NCBI RefSeq assembly: GCF_009498035.1
Contig: NZ_CP034550.1
Location: 5,952,001 to 6,016,000 of the forward strand
Origin: Saccharothrix syringae
GTDB taxonomy: Bacteria; Actinomycetota; Actinomycetes; Mycobacteriales; Pseudonocardiaceae
DNA length: 64,000 bases
Direction of reading: 5' to 3'
Under the pieces are notes generated by a model. It did no database searches. It saw only the letters and a list, made by a program, of their open reading frames with translations, and was not told the origin of the DNA. Position 1 is the first letter of the stretch. Every line of letters starts with the position of its first letter. Below, piece after piece: positions 26,001-51,249 of this stretch. The translations under genes and the position numbers were made by a program.

Positions 26001-28930
26001 TCGGGCACCACCACCGGCGCGGTCACCTCCAGCTCCGCCAGCCGGGGCAGCCCCACCTCGTCGCCGGCCCGGATCGCCAGCTCCACCAGCGCCGCCGGCG
26101 GCAGCACGACCGCGCCGTGCACCCGGTGGTGCGCCAGCCACGGCTGGGTGCGCGGGGAGAGCCGGGCGGTGAACAGCACCTCGCCGCTGTCGGCCACCGG
26201 GACGGCCGCGCCGAGCAGCGGGTGGTGGGCGTCGGCCAGGCCCAGCTCGCCCGCGTCCACCGCCTCGGTGTGCTCGACCCAGAACCGCTGCCGCTGGAAC
26301 GGGTAGGTGGGCAGGGGCACCTTGCGGGCGTTGCTGCCGGCGAAGAACGCGCGCCAGTCCACCGCGACGCCGTGGCCGTGCAGGGCGGCGAGGCCCGCGA
26401 CCAGGCCGCCGCCGGCCCGCTGGAGGGCGACCGCGGCCACCCCGTCGACGGTGTCGCGCACCATCGGGGTCAGCACCGCGTCCGGGCCGACCTCGACGAA
26501 CGTGGTCACGCCCTCCTTGGCCAGGGCACGCGCGCAGTCGGCGAACCGCACGGCCTCGCGCACGTGCCGCACCCAGTAGTCCGGCGAGCGCAGCAGCTCA
26601 CCGCCCGCCGGGGCACCGGTCACGTTGGACACCACCGGGATGACCGGTTCGGCGTAGGTCACCCTCGCGGCGACCTCGCGGAACGGCGCCAGCGCCGGCT
26701 CCATGCGCGGGGAGTGGAACGCGTGGCTGACGGTGAGCCGCTTGGTCCGGCACCCGCGCGCCCGCAGCTCCTCCTCCACCGCGCGCACGCCGTCCTCGTC
26801 GCCGGACACCACGACCGCGGCGGGCCCGTTGACCGCGGCGATGCCCACGCCGGGCACCAGCAGCGGCTCGACCTCGGCGGGCGGCGCGGCCACCGCCACC
26901 ATCGCACCGCCGGCGGGCAGCTCGTCGATCAGCCGGGCGCGGGCGGCGACCAGGGCGCACGCGTCCTCCAGCGAGAACACCCCGGCCACGTGCGCGGCGG
27001 TCAGCTCGCCCAGCGAGTGCCCGGCCACGCAGTCCGGCCGCACGCCCCAGGACTCCAGCAGCCGGAACAGCGCCACCTCGAAGGCGAACAGCGCGGGCTG
27101 GGTGTAGCGGGTGCGGTGCAGCTCGTCGGAGCCGCCGAACACGACCTCCTTGAGCGGCCGGGGCAGGTGCGGGTCCATCAGCGCGCACACCGCGTCGAAC
27201 GCCTCGGCGAAGACCGGGTACCGCTCGTGCAGGTCGCGGCCCATGCCCGCGCGCTGCGCGCCCTGGCCGGTGAACAGGAACGCGGTGCGGCCCGGCGGCG
27301 GCACGGGCGCACCGCCCGCGAACGCCTCCAGCGCGGTCAGCAGCCCCTCGCGGTCGGCCGCCACCACCGCGCCCCGGTGCTCCAGCGCGGCCCGCGTGGT
27401 GGCCAGCGAGAACGCCACGTCCGCGGGCTCCAGCGCGGGGTCGGCCGCCACGTGGTCGCGCAGCCGCGCGGCCTGGGCGCGCAGCGCCTCGGGGCTGCGC
27501 GCGGACAGCAGGAACGGCCACTCCCCCGCCGACCGCGGCACCTCGACCGCCTCGGGCTCGGGCACGTGCTCCAGCACGACGTGCGCGTTGGTGCCGCTGA
27601 CGCCGAACGACGACACCGCCGCCCGCCGCGCCCGGTCGGCCGCGGGCCAGGGGCGGGCCTCGGTCAGCAGCTCGACCGCGCCCGCCGACCAGTCGACCAC
27701 CGGGGTGGGCTCGGTGACGTGCAGGGTCCGCGGCGCGACGCCGTGCCGCATGGCCTCCACCATCTTGATCACCCCGCCGACGCCGGCGGCGGCGACGCTG
27801 TGCCCGATGTTGGACTTCAGCGACCCCAGCAGCAGCGGTTCGGACCGGCCCTGCCCGTAGGTGGCCAGCAGCGCCTGCGCCTCGATCGGGTCGCCCAGCC
27901 GGGTGCCGGTGCCGTGCGCCTCCACCACGTCCACGTCCGCCGGGGTGAGCCGGGCGTCGGCCAGCGCGGCCCGGATGACCCGCTCCTGCGCGGGCCCGTT
28001 GGGCGCGGTCAGGCCGTTGGACGCGCCGTCCTGGTTGATGGCGGTGCCGCGCACGACCGCCAGCACCGGGTGGCCGTTGCGGCGGGCGTCGGACAGCCGC
28101 TCCAGCAGCAGCAGGCCCACGCCCTCCGACCAGCCGGTGCCGTCGGCGGTGCCGGAGAAGGACTTGCACCGGCCGTCGGGCGCCAGGCCGCGCTGGCGGG
28201 AGAAGTCCACGTAGCCGGTCGGCGAGCCGTAGACCGTGCTGCCGCCGGCCAGCGCCAGGCTCGACTCGCCCTCGCGCAGCGACCGCACCGCCAGGTGCAG
28301 CGCCACCAGCGACGACGAGCAGGCCGTGTCGACGGTGACCGCCGGGCCCTCCAGCCCGAAGGTGTAGGACACCCGGCCGGAGGCGACGCTGGAGAGCTTG
28401 CCGGTCATCAGGAAGCCCTCCAGCTCCTCCGGCCCGGCCAGGCCCAGGTAGCTCTGCTCGCCCACGCCGGCGAACACGCCGGTCCGGGTGCCGCGCAGGC
28501 CGGCGGGGTCGATGCCGGCGCGCTCGAACAGCTCCCACGCGGTCTCCAGCAGCACCCGCTGCTGCGGGTCCATGCCCAGCGCCTCGCGCGGCGAGATGCC
28601 GAAGAACGCCGCGTCGAACTCGGTGGCGTGCTCGATGAACCCGCCCTCGCGGGTGTAGGTGCGGCCGGGCGTGCCGGGTTCGGGGTCGTAGAGGCGTTCC
28701 ACGTCCCAGCCTCGGTCGGTCGGCCACTCGGTGATGCCGTCGCCGCCGGACTCGACCAGCCGCCACAGGTCCTCCGGCGAGGACACGCCGCCGGGGTAGC
28801 GGCAGGCCATGGCCACGATGGCCACGGGCTCGGGTTCGGCTGCCTCCAGCTCGGCGATGCGCTCCCTGGCCTGCTGCAGGTCGGCGGTCACCCACTTCAG
28901 GTACTCGACCAGCCGTTCCTCGTTGGACAC
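23006..28930 (-). CDS. Modular type I PKS, module 5 with terminal thioester reductase (KS-AT-DH-KR-ACP-TR)
   Basis: 1974 aa from GTG 28930. An N-terminal coiled-coil docking segment ([20 protein letters not shown]) leads to: KS (Cys near residue 203), AT (GHSLGE near 637; HAFH near 737, malonyl type), DH (HRVHG with Pro five residues on, near 935; LHPTLLD retained) and KR (VTGGTGALG near 1253; IDDG as in B-type KRs; Tyr in GQGNYAAAN near 1388). ACP (LGFDSLL near 1544) and a short-chain-reductase-type thioester reductase (TGGTGFLG near 1625; YLRSK near 1780) follow. The TR, in place of a thioesterase, predicts reductive release of the C12 chain as an aldehyde. It is the last gene of the PKS operon, 35 nt after the previous PKS stop, and a strong hairpin follows. 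The TR-aminotransferase pairing in one locus is the coelimycin-type logic. Confidence 0.95.
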   Translation of the reverse strand: MSNEERLVEYLKWVTADLQQARERIAELEAAEPEPVAIVAMACRYPGGVSSPEDLWRLVESGGDGITEWPTDRGWDVERLYDPEPGTPGRTYTREGGFIEHATEFDAAFFGISPREALGMDPQQRVLLETAWELFERAGIDPAGLRGTRTGVFAGVGEQSYLGLAGPEELEGFLMTGKLSSVASGRVSYTFGLEGPAVTVDTACSSSLVALHLAVRSLREGESSLALAGGSTVYGSPTGYVDFSRQRGLAPDGRCKSFSGTADGTGWSEGVGLLLLERLSDARRNGHPVLAVVRGTAINQDGASNGLTAPNGPAQERVIRAALADARLTPADVDVVEAHGTGTRLGDPIEAQALLATYGQGRSEPLLLGSLKSNIGHSVAAAGVGGVIKMVEAMRHGVAPRTLHVTEPTPVVDWSAGAVELLTEARPWPAADRARRAAVSSFGVSGTNAHVVLEHVPEPEAVEVPRSAGEWPFLLSARSPEALRAQAARLRDHVAADPALEPADVAFSLATTRAALEHRGAVVAADREGLLTALEAFAGGAPVPPPGRTAFLFTGQGAQRAGMGRDLHERYPVFAEAFDAVCALMDPHLPRPLKEVVFGGSDELHRTRYTQPALFAFEVALFRLLESWGVRPDCVAGHSLGELTAAHVAGVFSLEDACALVAARARLIDELPAGGAMVAVAAPPAEVEPLLVPGVGIAAVNGPAAVVVSGDEDGVRAVEEELRARGCRTKRLTVSHAFHSPRMEPALAPFREVAARVTYAEPVIPVVSNVTGAPAGGELLRSPDYWVRHVREAVRFADCARALAKEGVTTFVEVGPDAVLTPMVRDTVDGVAAVALQRAGGGLVAGLAALHGHGVAVDWRAFFAGSNARKVPLPTYPFQRQRFWVEHTEAVDAGELGLADAHHPLLGAAVPVADSGEVLFTARLSPRTQPWLAHHRVHGAVVLPPAALVELAIRAGDEVGLPRLAELEVTAPVVVPDRGVQLQVRVSGDRVTVHSRLDGAWRAHATGRLAPAGPAPAFADGPWTEVEGVEPGGFGLHPTLLDRAVRLLGDGAAVRWRDVELHAVGAASLRARVTGDGLLLADPSGAPVATVGSVELAPVAPDEVADGLLRPADALLEVVWEPVELPAGAGTPPRVVRWSPGADLHTRLAAALADLQRGEPLVAVTSGAVGPDVTDVDGAALWGLARSAQSEQPGRITLVDADEATDELVAAVVASGAAQVVVRGGVAHVPVLRPASLTRQRWDRSGTVLVTGGTGALGALVARHLVTAHGVRSLVLTSRRGPDSPGAAELVAELSAHGARVVVEACDVADRDQVAALLARHPLTGVVHTAGVIDDGLVGDLTPERLAGVLAPKADAARHLHELTRGHDLTAFVLFSSIAGVIGGAGQGNYAAANAYLDGLAAHRRSIGLPATSIAWGLWEQTSGITANLTDADRSRIAKAGLRPVATGHGLAMLDAALGTTAVVAAPVDRDALRARPDQAPPLLRTLLPVVRPAARNGAPAPDLAELTEDERRRVVTDLVHAEVAAVLGLTAPVEDRPFPDLGFDSLLSVELRNRVAAATGLTLPATVVFDHPTPGALAAFLAGAAGATEVDYEAEVVLPDDIRPADEVVRTVSAPEHVLLTGGTGFLGAFLLRELLKASDATVHCLVRAADEEEGRRKLEANLRWYRLRDEVDFSRLRVVPGDLSKPRLGLTEEVFDHLARTVDVVYHGGAVVNWLRPYQDLKAANVHGTQEVLRLAARHRTVPVHHLSTTGVFAGMREPGVPLRVDDPTGPAPELPSGYLRSKWVAEGVVGLARSRGLPVSVYRVDLVSGDQRNGACQTRDFVWLSTKGLVQAGSVPRGLSGTVPMVPVDYVAAAVVALSANSGETHHLYNPGRVSWQTIVARLRAHGYALPERDFEEWRASVLADRDNALIPLLDAFDLMTSDSAAFYPLVDVSTTEEALAGTGIACPPIGEELVDTYIRFFAETGYYPPA

Positions 28931-28965
28931 CGGGGTTTCCTCTCCTGCTCGGTGGGGTCGACCGG

Positions 28966-31900
28966 TCAGCGCGCGACGCGGCCGAGCTGGTTGTCGATGA
29001 AGTCGAACAGCTCGCTGGTGGTGGCGGAGGCGAAGTCGGGGCGCGCCCGGTCGCCGGCCGGGGAGTCGGCCGCGGAGTTCCAGCGCGACAGGATCGTGCG
29101 CAGCCGCACGGTGATCTCGTCGCGGTGGTCGTCGTCGTGGCCGATGCCGGCCAGCACCGCCTCCAGCCGGTCCAGCTCGGCCAGCGCGGGCGGCACGGGC
29201 CGCTCGGCGGGCGCGACGCGCGCCAGCAGCACCTCGGTGAGCGCGGCGGGCGTGGGGTGGTCGAACACCAGCGTGGCCTCCAGCCGCACGCCGGTGGCCG
29301 CGGCCAGCCGGTTGCGCAGGTCGACCGAGGTCAGCGAGTCGAAGCCCAGGTCGCCGAACGGCCGCTCCAGGTCCACCCGGCGCGGGTCGCCGTGGCCCAG
29401 CACCGCGGCCACCTGCTCGCGCACCACCTCGGCGGCCACCCGGTGCCGGTCGCCCTCGGCCACGCCCGCCAGCCGCTCGGCCAGCGTCGCCGCCGGCGCC
29501 GGGCGCACCAGGTCGCGCAGCAGCGGGCTCGCGGGCAGCGCCGACACCGGCGCCGCGACCACGGCGGGCAGCCCCGCCCGGACCGCCGCCCCCAGCGCGT
29601 CGTCGTCGGCCTCGGCGGGCAGCACCACGAACGCGCCCGGCTGCCCGGCCTCGCGGCGCAGCCGGGCCAGGGCCTCCAGGAACGCCGCGCCGGCCGCGTA
29701 GTGGGCCTGACCGGTCACCCCCAGCCCGTCCACGGTGGACGCGAACGCCAGGGTCCGCTCCGGTTCGGCCTCGTGCAGCTTCCACGCCGCGTCCACGACC
29801 TCGCGCAGCACCTCGTCCAGCGCCTCGTCGGTGAGCGCGCCGAGCACGGCGGCCGCGGGCGGTTCGACCCGGTGCACCACCAGGTCGGCCGGCTCGACCC
29901 GACGGGGCTCCGCGCGCACCAGCCGGGGCGCGAACGCCCCGCCGTCGCGCAGCAGCACCTGCGGCTCGCCCGAGGCCACCACCGGGGCCAGCCGGGCCGG
30001 CTCGCCGCCGACCAGCACGATCCGGTCGGGCGCCTCGGCCTGGGCGGCGCGCACCAGGCCCCAGACCGCGGCGATGCCGGGGTCGGCCGGGTCGGGCGTG
30101 AGCACCACCAGCCGCCCGGTGCCCGCGGCGCGGCGGCGCAGCTCGGCCAGCACCCGCCGGGTGGCGGTGTGCGCGGTGGTCACCGGGTCCGGCCCGGCCT
30201 CGACCCGCAGCACCTCCGGCTCGGGCCCGTCGGCGGCGGGCAGCTCCACCGGTTGCCACCGCACCTCGTAGAGCGCGGTGCCCAGGGCGCGGAAGGACAC
30301 CTCGTCCACCCGGGCCACCTCGGCGCCCGCCTCGTCGCGGAACGCCTCGCCGTCGAAGCGCACGGCCGTGCCCGGCGCGGTGGCGCGCAGCCCGCGCCAG
30401 AGCACCGGGTCGAGGTCGTCGCGGGCGACCAGGTCCAGGTCGACCCGCGCGTCCACCGCCGGTCCCGCGGCCAGGGTGCCGCGGGCGTGCTCGACCCAGC
30501 CGTCGCGCCAGGAGTGCACGGTGACCGGGCGCCGCCCGTCCTCGGGCGCGCCGACCTTGACCTGCACGCGCACCTCGGCGTCCTCGGGCAGCGAGTCGAC
30601 GTCGAGGTCCAGCACCGGGTGGCCGACCTCGCGGCCGGCGTGCCAGGCCAGCCCGGCCAGGCCGGCCGCGGTGAGCCGCCGGTCGGTGCGGCCGGTGAAC
30701 AGCACCTCCCCGGTGCCCGCCACGGGCACCGCCGGGTCGAGCACCGGGTGCCCGGCGCCGGCGCGGGCGCGGGTGGTCAGCCAGTACCGCTCGCGCTGGA
30801 ACGGGTAGGTGGGCAGCACCGCCCGCCGGCCGGGGAAGGCCGACCAGTCCACGGCCACGCCCCTGGCGTGCAGGGTCGCGAACAGCTCCACCGCGGTGGC
30901 CGCCTCGGGGCGGTCGCGGCGCAGCGCGGGCAGCGCGGCCGAGCCCTCCGGCAGCACCGCGCCGAGCAGGCCGGACAGCACCGCGTCCGGGCCGACCTCG
31001 ACGAAGGTGGTCACGCCCGCCTCGACCAGCCGCCGGGCGGCGTCGGCGAAGCGGACGGTCTCGCGCACGTGCCGCACCCAGTACTCCGGGTCGGTCCAGT
31101 CGCCGTCGGCGGAGACCGAGGACACCACGGGCGTGGTGGGCTCGTGGAACTCCAGCCCGCGCACGACCTCGCGGAACTCCTCCAGCATGGGCTCCATCAG
31201 CGGCGAGTGGAACGCGTGGCTGACGGCCAGCCGCTTGGCCCGCAGGCCCTCGGCGGCGCGCAGCACGGCGTCCTCGACACCGGAGAGCACGATCGACCGG
31301 GGCCCGTTGACCGCCGCGACGGCCACGCCCCCGGGCAGGACCACCTCGTCCTCGGCGGCCTGGACGGCGACCATCGCGCCACCGCGGGGCAGCGCCTGCA
31401 TCAGCCGGCCGCGCGCCTCCACGAGCTTCGCGGCGTCGGCCAGGGACAGCACGCCGGCGGCGTGCGCGGCGGCGATCTCGCCGATGGAGTGGCCCGCCAG
31501 GAAGTCCGGGCGCACGCCCCAGGACTCCAGCAGCCGGACCAGCGCGACCTCCACCGCGAACAGCGCGGGCTGGGCCGTGCCGGTCTCGTCCAGGCCCTCG
31601 CCGGAGGCGACGGCCTCGCGCACGTGCGCCGGGAGCAGCGCGCACACCTCGTCGAGGGCCTCGGCGAACACCGGGAAGCGTTCGGCCAGCTCCAGGCCCA
31701 TCCGCACCCGCTGCGAGCCCTGGCCGGTGAACACGAACGCCACCCGGCCGTCGGTGGCCTTCGGCAGCACCCGCGCCGCGCGCAGGTCGGCCGGGTCGGT
31801 GGCGGCCACCACGGCGCGGTGCTCCAGCAGGGCGCGGCCGGTGCCCAGGGTGTGGGCCAGGTCCGCGAGCGGCACGTCCGCGCCGGCCAGCCGCTCCACC

Positions 31901-34900
31901 TGCTCGGCCAGGGCGGCGGGCGTGCGCGCCGAGACCACCACCGGCACCGGGCCCTGCACCGCGGCGGGCTCCGCCGCGGCCTCGGGGGCCTGCTCCAGCA
32001 CGACGTGGGCGTTGGTGCCGCTGATGCCGAACGAGGACACCGCCGCCCGGCGCGGCCGGTCGGCCGGCCACTCGCGCGCCTCGGTCAGCAGCTCGATGGC
32101 GCCCGACCACTCCACGTGCGGGCTGGGCCGGTCCACGTGCAGGGTGCGGGGCATCACCCCGTGCCGCATGGCCTGCACCACCTTGATGATCCCGCCGACG
32201 CCGGCCGCGGCCTGGGTGTGGCCGATGTTGGACTTCAGCGAGCCCAGCGCCAGGGGCCGGGGGCGCTCGACGCCGTAGACCGCGTGCAGCGCCTCGGCCT
32301 CGATCGGGTCGCCCAGGGTGGTGCCGGTGCCGTGCGCCTCCACCACGTCCACGTCCGCGGGCCCCAGGCCGGCGGCGTCGAGCGCGGCGCGGATGACCCG
32401 CTGCTGCGCCGGGCCGCTGGGCGCGGTCAGGCCGTTGGACGCCCCGTCCTGGTTGACCGCGGTGCCGCGCACCACGGCCAGCACCGGGTGCCCGTGGCGC
32501 ACCGCGTCCGACAGCCGCTCCACCAGCAGCAGGCCCACGCCCTCGGCCCAGCCGGTGCCGTCGGCGGCCGCGGCGAACGGCTTGCAGCGGCCGTCCGGGG
32601 ACAGCCCGCGCTGGCGGGAGAACTCCACGAACGGCGTGGGCGTGGACATGATCGTCGCGCCGCCGGCCAGCGCCAGGTCGCACTCGCCGTTGCGCAGCGC
32701 CTGCGCGGCCAGGTGCAGGGCCACCAGCGACGACGAGCAGGCGGTGTCGACGGTGATCGCGGGGCCCTCCAGGCCCAGCGCGTAGGCCAGCCGCCCGGAC
32801 GCGACGCTGCCGGCCGTGCCGCCCGCCAGGTAGCCCTCCAGCTCCGGCGGCAGGGCGCCGCCGCTGCCGTAGTCGTGGTACATCAGGCCGGCGAACACGC
32901 CGGTGCGGCTGCCGCGCAGCCCGGACGGGTCGATGCCCGCGCGCTCGATGGCCTCCCACGCGGTCTCCAGCAGCAGCCGCTGCTGGGGGTCGGTGGCCAG
33001 CGCCTCGCGCGGCGACATGCCGAAGAACTCCGGGTCGAACAGGTCCGCGTCGTGCAGGAACCCGCCCTCGCGGGTGTAGCTCGTGCCGGCCCGCTCCGGG
33101 TCCGGGTCGTAGAGGGCGTCGAGGTCCCAGCCGCGGTTGGTCGGGAACCCGCTGACCGCGTCGCGGCCCTCGACGACCAGTTGCCACAGGTCCTCGGGGG
33201 TGCGCACGCCGCCCGGGTAGCGGCAGGCCATGCCCACGATCGCGATGGGCTCGTCCACCGGGGTCACGGCCTTGCGCTCGACCTTCTCGGGCGCGACCGA
33301 GCCCGCCAGGAACCGGGCGAGCGCGGCGGGCGTCGGGTGGTCGAACACCAGCGTGGTGGGCAGCTTCTGCCCGGTCGCGGCGGCCAGCCGGTTGCGCAGC
33401 TCCACCGCGGTCAGCGAGTCGAAGCCCAGCGCGGTGAACGCGCGGTCGGCCTCGACCCCGGCGGGGTCGGCGTGGCCGAGCACGGCCGCGACCTGGGTGC
33501 GCACCAGCTCGGTGAGCGCGCGCAGCCGGTCGCCCTCGGACAGCGCGGCGAACCGGTCGCCGGCCTGCCGGGCCCTGGCCTTGCGCGGGGCCAGCTCGCG
33601 CAGCGCCGGGTGCGGGTCCTCGCGCAGCGCGGCCCGGTCCAGGCCGGTGACGGCGAGCACCGGCTCGTCGCCGGCCAGGGCCGCGTCGAACGCCGCCAGC
33701 GCCTCCTGCGTGCCCAGCGGCTTGAGCCCCAGCCTGCCGATGCGCTTGCGGTCCACTTCGGACAGGCCGTCGGACATGGCGCTGCCGGTCTCCCACAGGC
33801 CCCACGCCAGCGAGGTCGCCTTGAGGCCCAGCGCGCGGCGGTGCTCGGCCAGCGCGTCGAGGAAGGTGTTGCCCGCCGCGTAGTTGGCCTGGCCCGCGGT
33901 GCCCAGCACGCCCGCGATCGAGGAGTAGAGCACGAACGCGTCCACGTCGCCGACCAACTCGTGCAGGTTCCACGCGGCGTCGACCTTGGGCCGCAGCACC
34001 GCGTCGACCTGCTCGGGCGTCAGCGACCCCAGGGTGCCGTCCCGGAGCACGCCCGCGGTGTGCACGACCGCGGTGACGGGGTGCTCGGCCAGCAGCGCGG
34101 CCAGGGCGTCGCGGTCGGCCACGTCGCAGGCGGCGGTGACCACCTCCACGTCGCCGGGGACCTCCGGGGCCCGCCCGCTGCGGCTGACCAGCACGAGCTT
34201 GCGCGCGCCGTGCCGGTCGACCAGGTGCCGCGCCAGGGCCGAGCCCAGGGCGCCGCCGGCGCCGGTGACCAGCACGGTGTCCCAGTTCGGGGCCTGGCCC
34301 TGCGGGCGCGGCGCGGGCACCAGGCGCTGCTCGACGACCTGTCCGCCGCGCACCACGGCGAACCGGTCGGGGTGCTCGGCCGCGGCGCTGCGCACCAGGC
34401 CGTGCACGGCGGCGTGGGCCAGGTCGTCGCCGACCTCGATGCCCAGCCGGCCGCCGTCGCGGGCCAGCCAGTCCCGCAGGACGCCCAGCACGTGGTGCAC
34501 GGCGCGGTGGGTGCGCTCGGGCACGGTGCCCTCGCCCGCCTCCACCGCCACCACGGCGTCCACGGCGGCGTCGGCGGTGCGCCAGGCGGGGGTGAACAGC
34601 AGCCGGTCGCCGGTTCCCGACGCGCTCGCGGGCCGCAGCACCAGTTCGTCCACCGACACCACGGGCGTGCCGGCGCTGTCGGCCAGCAGCAGCGCCACCG
34701 ACTCCGGGCCGGTGGGGGTGATCCGGACGCGCAGCGCGGTGCCGGCGGTGCCGTGGAAGCGGACGCCGTGCCAGGAGAAGGGCAGCGCGGCGGGCCGGTC
34801 GTGGTCGACCACGCCGGGCAGCAGCGGGTGCAGCGCGGCGTCGAACAGCGCCGGGTGCACCGCGAAACCGGTCACCTCCGGCTCCTCCGAGAGCGCGACC

Positions 34901-37900
34901 TCGGCGAACAGCTCCTCGCCGCGGCGCCACACCCGACGCAGGCCGCGGAACCGGGGCCCGTAGCCGTAGCCGTGGCGCTCCACGCCGTCGTAGGAGAAGT
35001 CGACCTCCTCGGCACCCTCCGGCGGCCACGCCAGCAGGTCCTCGGTGGGTCCGGGGTCGGCGGCGGGCGCGCCGGTGGCGTGCCGGGTCCACTCCTCGTC
35101 GTCGCGCCGCGAGTAGATCTCCACCGCGTCCTCGGCGCGCACCACCCGCACGGTGACCGCGCCGTCCTCGGGCACCACCAGCGGCGCGGTGATGGTCAGC
35201 TCGGCCAGGGCGCGGCCCGCCACCTCGGCCAGCGCCGTGCCGGGCACCACGACCGCGCCGTTCACGCGGTGGTCGGCCAGCCACGGGTGCGCGGACAGCG
35301 AGAGGGTGCCGGTGAGCACGGTCGAGCCGTCGGGCAGGTCCACCGCGGCGCCCAGCAGCGGGTGCCCGGCCGCGCGCAGGCCGGCCGCCGAGACGTCGCC
35401 GCCGGGTGCCGGGCGCAGCCAGTAGCGCTTGCGCTGGAAGGCGTAGGTGGGCACGGGCACCTTGCGGGCGCCGGGGAACACCGCGGCCCAGTCCGGGTCA
35501 ACGCCGCAAGTGTGCAGCGCGGCCAGCGCGGCGGCCGCGGCCACCGGCTCCGGGCGGTCGGCGCGCAGCAGCGGCACCGGGGTGACGTCGTCGAACGCCG
35601 CCGCGGTGAGCCCGGACAGCACGGCGTCGGGGCCGAGTTCGACCACGGTGCGCACGCCCCGCTCGACCAGGGCGGTCATCGCGTCGTGGAAGCGCACGGT
35701 CGCGCGGACCTGCTCGACCCAGTACTCCGGGTCGGTCCAGTCGGCGTCGGGCGACACCGTGGACGCCACCGGGACCTGCGGCGCGTGGAACGCCAGCGTG
35801 CGCGCGACGGCCCGGAACTCGTCGAGCATGGGCTCCATCAGCGGCGAGTGGAACGCGTGGCTCACGGCCAGCCGCTTGCCCCGCAGGCCCTCGGCCGCCC
35901 GGAGCACGGCCTCCTCGACACCGGAGAGCACGATCGACCGCGGCCCGTTGACCGCCGCGACCGCCACGCCCTCGGGCAGGTCCAGCTCGTCCTCGGCGGC
36001 GCGCACGGCCACCATCGCGCCGCCCTCGGGCAGTGCCTGCATCAGCCGGCCGCGCGCCTGCACCAGCTTCGCGGCGTCGGCCAGGGACAGCACGCCGGCG
36101 ACGTGCGCGGCGGCCAGTTCGCCGATGGAGTGGCCGACCAGGAAGTCCGGGCGCACGCCCCAGGACTCCAGCAGCCGGAACAGCGCCACCTCCACCGCGA
36201 ACAGCGCCGGCTGCGCCAGGCCCGTGCCGTCCAGGCCCTCGCCGGAGGAGATCGCCTCGCGCACCGGGACGTCGAAGTGCGCCAGCACCTCGTCGAGGGC
36301 CTTCGCGAACACCGGCTGCGCGCGGGCCAGCTCCAGGCCCATGCCGACGCGCTGCGAGCCCTGGCCGGTGAAGGCGAACGCGACCTTGCCCGGCCTGGCG
36401 GGCACGGCGGGCGGGAGGTCGGCCGGGTCGACCGACCCGGAGCGGTAGGGCATGGGCGTGCGGGTGGCCAGGGTGTAGGCCACGTCCGGGGTGAGTTCGA
36501 CGCCCTCCAGCGAGCGGGCCAGCTCGGCCACGGCCTCCGGGGACTTCCCCGACAGCACGACCGGCACCGGGCCGGTCGCGGTGCCGGCGGGGACCTCCTC
36601 GGGCTCGGCCTCCTCCACCACGACGTGGGCGTTGGTGCCGCCGAAGCCGAACGAGGACACCGCGGCCCGCCGCGGCCGGTCGGCGCGCGGCCACTCGCGG
36701 GCCTCGGTCAGCAGCTCCACCGCGCCGGAGGTCCAGTCGACGTGGCGGGAGGGCCGCTCGGCGTGCAGGGTGCGCGGCGCGACGCCGTGCCGCATGGCCT
36801 GCACCACCTTGATGATGCCGCCGACGCCGGCCGCGGCCTGCGAGTGGCCGATGTTGGACTTCAGCGAGCCCAGCCACACCGGCCGGTCGCGGTCCTGGCC
36901 GTAGGTGGCCAGCACGGCGCGGGCCTCGATCGGGTCGCCCAGGGTGGTGCCGGTGCCGTGCGCCTCGACCAGGTCGACGTCGGAGGTGGACAGCCGCGCG
37001 GAGGCCAGGGCCTGGCGGATCACCCGCTCCTGGGCCGGGCCGTTGGGCGCGGTCAGGCCGTTGGAGGCGCCGTCGGAGTTGACCGCGGTGCCGCGCACCA
37101 GGGCCAGCACGGGGTGGCCGTTGCGGCGGGCGTCGGACAGCCGCTCCAGCAGCAGCACGCCCACGCCCTCGGCCCAGCCGGTGCCGTCGGCGTCGTCGGA
37201 GAAGGACTTGCAGCGGCCGTCGGCGGCCAGCCCGCGCAGCCGGGAGAACTCGACGAACGCCGTGGGCGTGGACATCACCGTCGCGCCGCCGGTCACGGCC
37301 AGCTCGCACTCGCCGCGGCGCAGCGCGTTCGCGGCCAGGTGCAGGGCGACCAGCGACGAGGAGCACGCGGTGTCCACGGTCAGCGTCGGGCCCTCGAACC
37401 CGAAGGCGTAGGCCAGCCGGCCGGACGCGATGCTGCCCGCGCTGCCGCTGAACAGGTAGCCCTCCACGCCCTCGGCGGGCAGGTTGGGTCGCGAGCCGTA
37501 GTCGTTGTACATCACGCCGACGAACACGCCGGTCCGGCTGCCGCGCAGCGTCTCGGGGTCGACGCCGGCGCGTTCCACGGCCTCCCAGGTGGTCTCCAGC
37601 AGCAGCCGCTGCTGGGGGTCGACGGCCAGCGCCTCGCGCGGCGACAGGCCGAAGAACTCGGCGTCGAACAGGTCGGCGTCGTGCAGGAACCCGCCGTGCC
37701 CGGTGGTGGACTTGCCCACCTTGTCCGGGTCGGGGTCGTGCAGGTCGGCGGGCCAGCCGCGGTTGGCGGGGAAGCCGGTGACCGCGTCGCGGCCCTCGGC
37801 CACCAGCCGCCACAGGTCCTCGGGGGTGCGCACGCCGCCGGGGTAGCGGCAGGCCATGCCCACGATCGCGATCGGTTCCTGCTCCTTGTCCTCGACCTCC

Positions 37901-37977
37901 TTGAGCCTGCGGCGTGCGTCCCGCGCGTCGGCGATGGCCCGCTTGAGGTAGTCGCGGAGCTTGTCTTCGTCAGCCAC
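28966..37977 (-). CDS. Modular type I PKS, modules 3 and 4 (KS-AT-DH-KR-ACP; KS-AT-eroded DH/KR-ACP)
   Basis: 3003 aa from GTG 37977, 14 nt after the upstream PKS stop. An N-terminal docking helix ([20 protein letters not shown]) precedes module 3: KS Cys near 37364, AT GHSIGE and HAFH, DH HRVNG near 35270 and [17 protein letters not shown] near 34265 and NYAAGN, ACP near 33415. Module 4 has an intact KS (Cys near 32735), an HAFH AT (31203-31225) and an ACP (near 29338). Its DH region (30695-30250) has neither HxxxGxxxxP nor HPxxxD, and its KR has lost about 70 residues including the glycine-rich NADPH loop, leaving only Tyr in HYAAG. So module 4 should not reduce and a beta-ketone stays. The module 3 DH lacks about 9 residues just after its active-site strand. 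The C-terminal docking domain ends in [11 protein letters not shown]. Confidence 0.95.
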   Translation of the reverse strand: MADEDKLRDYLKRAIADARDARRRLKEVEDKEQEPIAIVGMACRYPGGVRTPEDLWRLVAEGRDAVTGFPANRGWPADLHDPDPDKVGKSTTGHGGFLHDADLFDAEFFGLSPREALAVDPQQRLLLETTWEAVERAGVDPETLRGSRTGVFVGVMYNDYGSRPNLPAEGVEGYLFSGSAGSIASGRLAYAFGFEGPTLTVDTACSSSLVALHLAANALRRGECELAVTGGATVMSTPTAFVEFSRLRGLAADGRCKSFSDDADGTGWAEGVGVLLLERLSDARRNGHPVLALVRGTAVNSDGASNGLTAPNGPAQERVIRQALASARLSTSDVDLVEAHGTGTTLGDPIEARAVLATYGQDRDRPVWLGSLKSNIGHSQAAAGVGGIIKVVQAMRHGVAPRTLHAERPSRHVDWTSGAVELLTEAREWPRADRPRRAAVSSFGFGGTNAHVVVEEAEPEEVPAGTATGPVPVVLSGKSPEAVAELARSLEGVELTPDVAYTLATRTPMPYRSGSVDPADLPPAVPARPGKVAFAFTGQGSQRVGMGLELARAQPVFAKALDEVLAHFDVPVREAISSGEGLDGTGLAQPALFAVEVALFRLLESWGVRPDFLVGHSIGELAAAHVAGVLSLADAAKLVQARGRLMQALPEGGAMVAVRAAEDELDLPEGVAVAAVNGPRSIVLSGVEEAVLRAAEGLRGKRLAVSHAFHSPLMEPMLDEFRAVARTLAFHAPQVPVASTVSPDADWTDPEYWVEQVRATVRFHDAMTALVERGVRTVVELGPDAVLSGLTAAAFDDVTPVPLLRADRPEPVAAAAALAALHTCGVDPDWAAVFPGARKVPVPTYAFQRKRYWLRPAPGGDVSAAGLRAAGHPLLGAAVDLPDGSTVLTGTLSLSAHPWLADHRVNGAVVVPGTALAEVAGRALAELTITAPLVVPEDGAVTVRVVRAEDAVEIYSRRDDEEWTRHATGAPAADPGPTEDLLAWPPEGAEEVDFSYDGVERHGYGYGPRFRGLRRVWRRGEELFAEVALSEEPEVTGFAVHPALFDAALHPLLPGVVDHDRPAALPFSWHGVRFHGTAGTALRVRITPTGPESVALLLADSAGTPVVSVDELVLRPASASGTGDRLLFTPAWRTADAAVDAVVAVEAGEGTVPERTHRAVHHVLGVLRDWLARDGGRLGIEVGDDLAHAAVHGLVRSAAAEHPDRFAVVRGGQVVEQRLVPAPRPQGQAPNWDTVLVTGAGGALGSALARHLVDRHGARKLVLVSRSGRAPEVPGDVEVVTAACDVADRDALAALLAEHPVTAVVHTAGVLRDGTLGSLTPEQVDAVLRPKVDAAWNLHELVGDVDAFVLYSSIAGVLGTAGQANYAAGNTFLDALAEHRRALGLKATSLAWGLWETGSAMSDGLSEVDRKRIGRLGLKPLGTQEALAAFDAALAGDEPVLAVTGLDRAALREDPHPALRELAPRKARARQAGDRFAALSEGDRLRALTELVRTQVAAVLGHADPAGVEADRAFTALGFDSLTAVELRNRLAAATGQKLPTTLVFDHPTPAALARFLAGSVAPEKVERKAVTPVDEPIAIVGMACRYPGGVRTPEDLWQLVVEGRDAVSGFPTNRGWDLDALYDPDPERAGTSYTREGGFLHDADLFDPEFFGMSPREALATDPQQRLLLETAWEAIERAGIDPSGLRGSRTGVFAGLMYHDYGSGGALPPELEGYLAGGTAGSVASGRLAYALGLEGPAITVDTACSSSLVALHLAAQALRNGECDLALAGGATIMSTPTPFVEFSRQRGLSPDGRCKPFAAAADGTGWAEGVGLLLVERLSDAVRHGHPVLAVVRGTAVNQDGASNGLTAPSGPAQQRVIRAALDAAGLGPADVDVVEAHGTGTTLGDPIEAEALHAVYGVERPRPLALGSLKSNIGHTQAAAGVGGIIKVVQAMRHGVMPRTLHVDRPSPHVEWSGAIELLTEAREWPADRPRRAAVSSFGISGTNAHVVLEQAPEAAAEPAAVQGPVPVVVSARTPAALAEQVERLAGADVPLADLAHTLGTGRALLEHRAVVAATDPADLRAARVLPKATDGRVAFVFTGQGSQRVRMGLELAERFPVFAEALDEVCALLPAHVREAVASGEGLDETGTAQPALFAVEVALVRLLESWGVRPDFLAGHSIGEIAAAHAAGVLSLADAAKLVEARGRLMQALPRGGAMVAVQAAEDEVVLPGGVAVAAVNGPRSIVLSGVEDAVLRAAEGLRAKRLAVSHAFHSPLMEPMLEEFREVVRGLEFHEPTTPVVSSVSADGDWTDPEYWVRHVRETVRFADAARRLVEAGVTTFVEVGPDAVLSGLLGAVLPEGSAALPALRRDRPEAATAVELFATLHARGVAVDWSAFPGRRAVLPTYPFQRERYWLTTRARAGAGHPVLDPAVPVAGTGEVLFTGRTDRRLTAAGLAGLAWHAGREVGHPVLDLDVDSLPEDAEVRVQVKVGAPEDGRRPVTVHSWRDGWVEHARGTLAAGPAVDARVDLDLVARDDLDPVLWRGLRATAPGTAVRFDGEAFRDEAGAEVARVDEVSFRALGTALYEVRWQPVELPAADGPEPEVLRVEAGPDPVTTAHTATRRVLAELRRRAAGTGRLVVLTPDPADPGIAAVWGLVRAAQAEAPDRIVLVGGEPARLAPVVASGEPQVLLRDGGAFAPRLVRAEPRRVEPADLVVHRVEPPAAAVLGALTDEALDEVLREVVDAAWKLHEAEPERTLAFASTVDGLGVTGQAHYAAGAAFLEALARLRREAGQPGAFVVLPAEADDDALGAAVRAGLPAVVAAPVSALPASPLLRDLVRPAPAATLAERLAGVAEGDRHRVAAEVVREQVAAVLGHGDPRRVDLERPFGDLGFDSLTSVDLRNRLAAATGVRLEATLVFDHPTPAALTEVLLARVAPAERPVPPALAELDRLEAVLAGIGHDDDHRDEITVRLRTILSRWNSAADSPAGDRARPDFASATTSELFDFIDNQLGRVAR

Positions 37978-37991
37978 GTCCGTCTCCAGGG

Positions 37992-50633
<12,642 letters not shown>

Positions 50634-50816
50634 CGACTGTCCTTCCCGAGCAGAGGACTTCTTCTCCGGGGACATTCCTACCGAGCAATTCCAACCGGCC
50701 AGTCACAAAGCGGTCGTCGGCTGTTCCAGGGGGCGGCGAATTACCGACGTGTGACCGGTGCCCGGTTAGCGTCGGCGGCGCCGTATCCCCTTCTCGCGAA
50801 AAGGACTGGTTCGACC
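50634..50816. promoter_or_regulatory. Divergent promoter region of the PKS operon and the isomerase-aminotransferase pair
   Basis: 183 nt between the PKS start (minus) and the NTF2-like start (plus). It contains AT-richer stretches around 50670-50720 and 50740-50790, and an imperfect inverted pair GTCACA (50702-50707) / TGTGAC (50751-50756). No copy of the 11-bp or 12-bp repeats from the regulator genes is evident. The location, not a motif match, supports the call. Confidence 0.5.
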
Positions 50817-51248
50817 GTGACCGCGATCCTGAAGAAGTTCGAGGCCCCGACCGACCCGCTGGAGATGACCGCCCTCTACGTGCGCGCCGTGAACGAGGGC
50901 GACGTCGACGCGGTGCTCTCGCTCTACACCGAGGACGCGGTCTCGGTGTGGGACCCGGAGAAGCCGATCAGCGGCGAGGAGCACGAGCAGACGATCCGGG
51001 AGTTCATGACCAAGAACCCGGTGATGACGGCCGAGGTCAAGGAGTCCTACGTGACCGGCGACACGGTCCTGCTGGTGGTGGACTGGAAGTTCGACATCGA
51101 GGGCGAGGAGTCGATCAGCGGCACCGGCCTGGACGTGCTGCGCAAGTGCCCCGACGGCCGCTGGCGCTACGCCATCGACAACCCGTTCGGCGACAACGAC
51201 CCCGTGCAGGAGGACGCCGCGGAAGGCGACTCCGCCGCCGAGGGCTGA
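50817..51248 (+). CDS. NTF2-fold, SnoaL/ketosteroid isomerase-like small protein
   Basis: 143 aa from GTG 50817 (AAGGA about 12 nt upstream). TALYVRAVNEGDVDAVLSLYTEDAVSVWDP is the opening helix-loop pattern of the NTF2/SnoaL superfamily, followed by IREFMTKNPVM, strands with GDTVLLVVDWKF and a C-terminal DGRWRYAIDNP. The acidic tail is non-conserved. The fold serves as isomerase, cyclase or hydrolase. The stop is separated by one nucleotide from the ATG of the aminotransferase, so the two are translationally coupled. A chemical fit exists: the predicted chain holds a beta,gamma-unsaturated ketone (C5 ketone, C2=C3), the classic substrate type of ketosteroid isomerase. A moved double bond would permit ring closure. 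The role is an inference; catalytic residues cannot be assigned by eye. Confidence 0.75.
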   Translation: MTAILKKFEAPTDPLEMTALYVRAVNEGDVDAVLSLYTEDAVSVWDPEKPISGEEHEQTIREFMTKNPVMTAEVKESYVTGDTVLLVVDWKFDIEGEESISGTGLDVLRKCPDGRWRYAIDNPFGDNDPVQEDAAEGDSAAEG

Positions 51249-51249
51249 G

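Noticed and set aside
29640..30250. Active ketoreductase in module 4
   Set aside because: Structural-subdomain similarity is present, but the glycine-rich NADPH loop and flanking segment are missing and the catalytic Asn is replaced, so it is treated as inactive.
50634..50675. Upstream ATG at 50675 as the start of the first PKS gene
   Set aside because: The Shine-Dalgarno-like AGGA abuts that ATG directly, whereas ATG 50633 has AAGGA at proper spacing and begins right at the KS domain, as is usual for KSQ loading modules.
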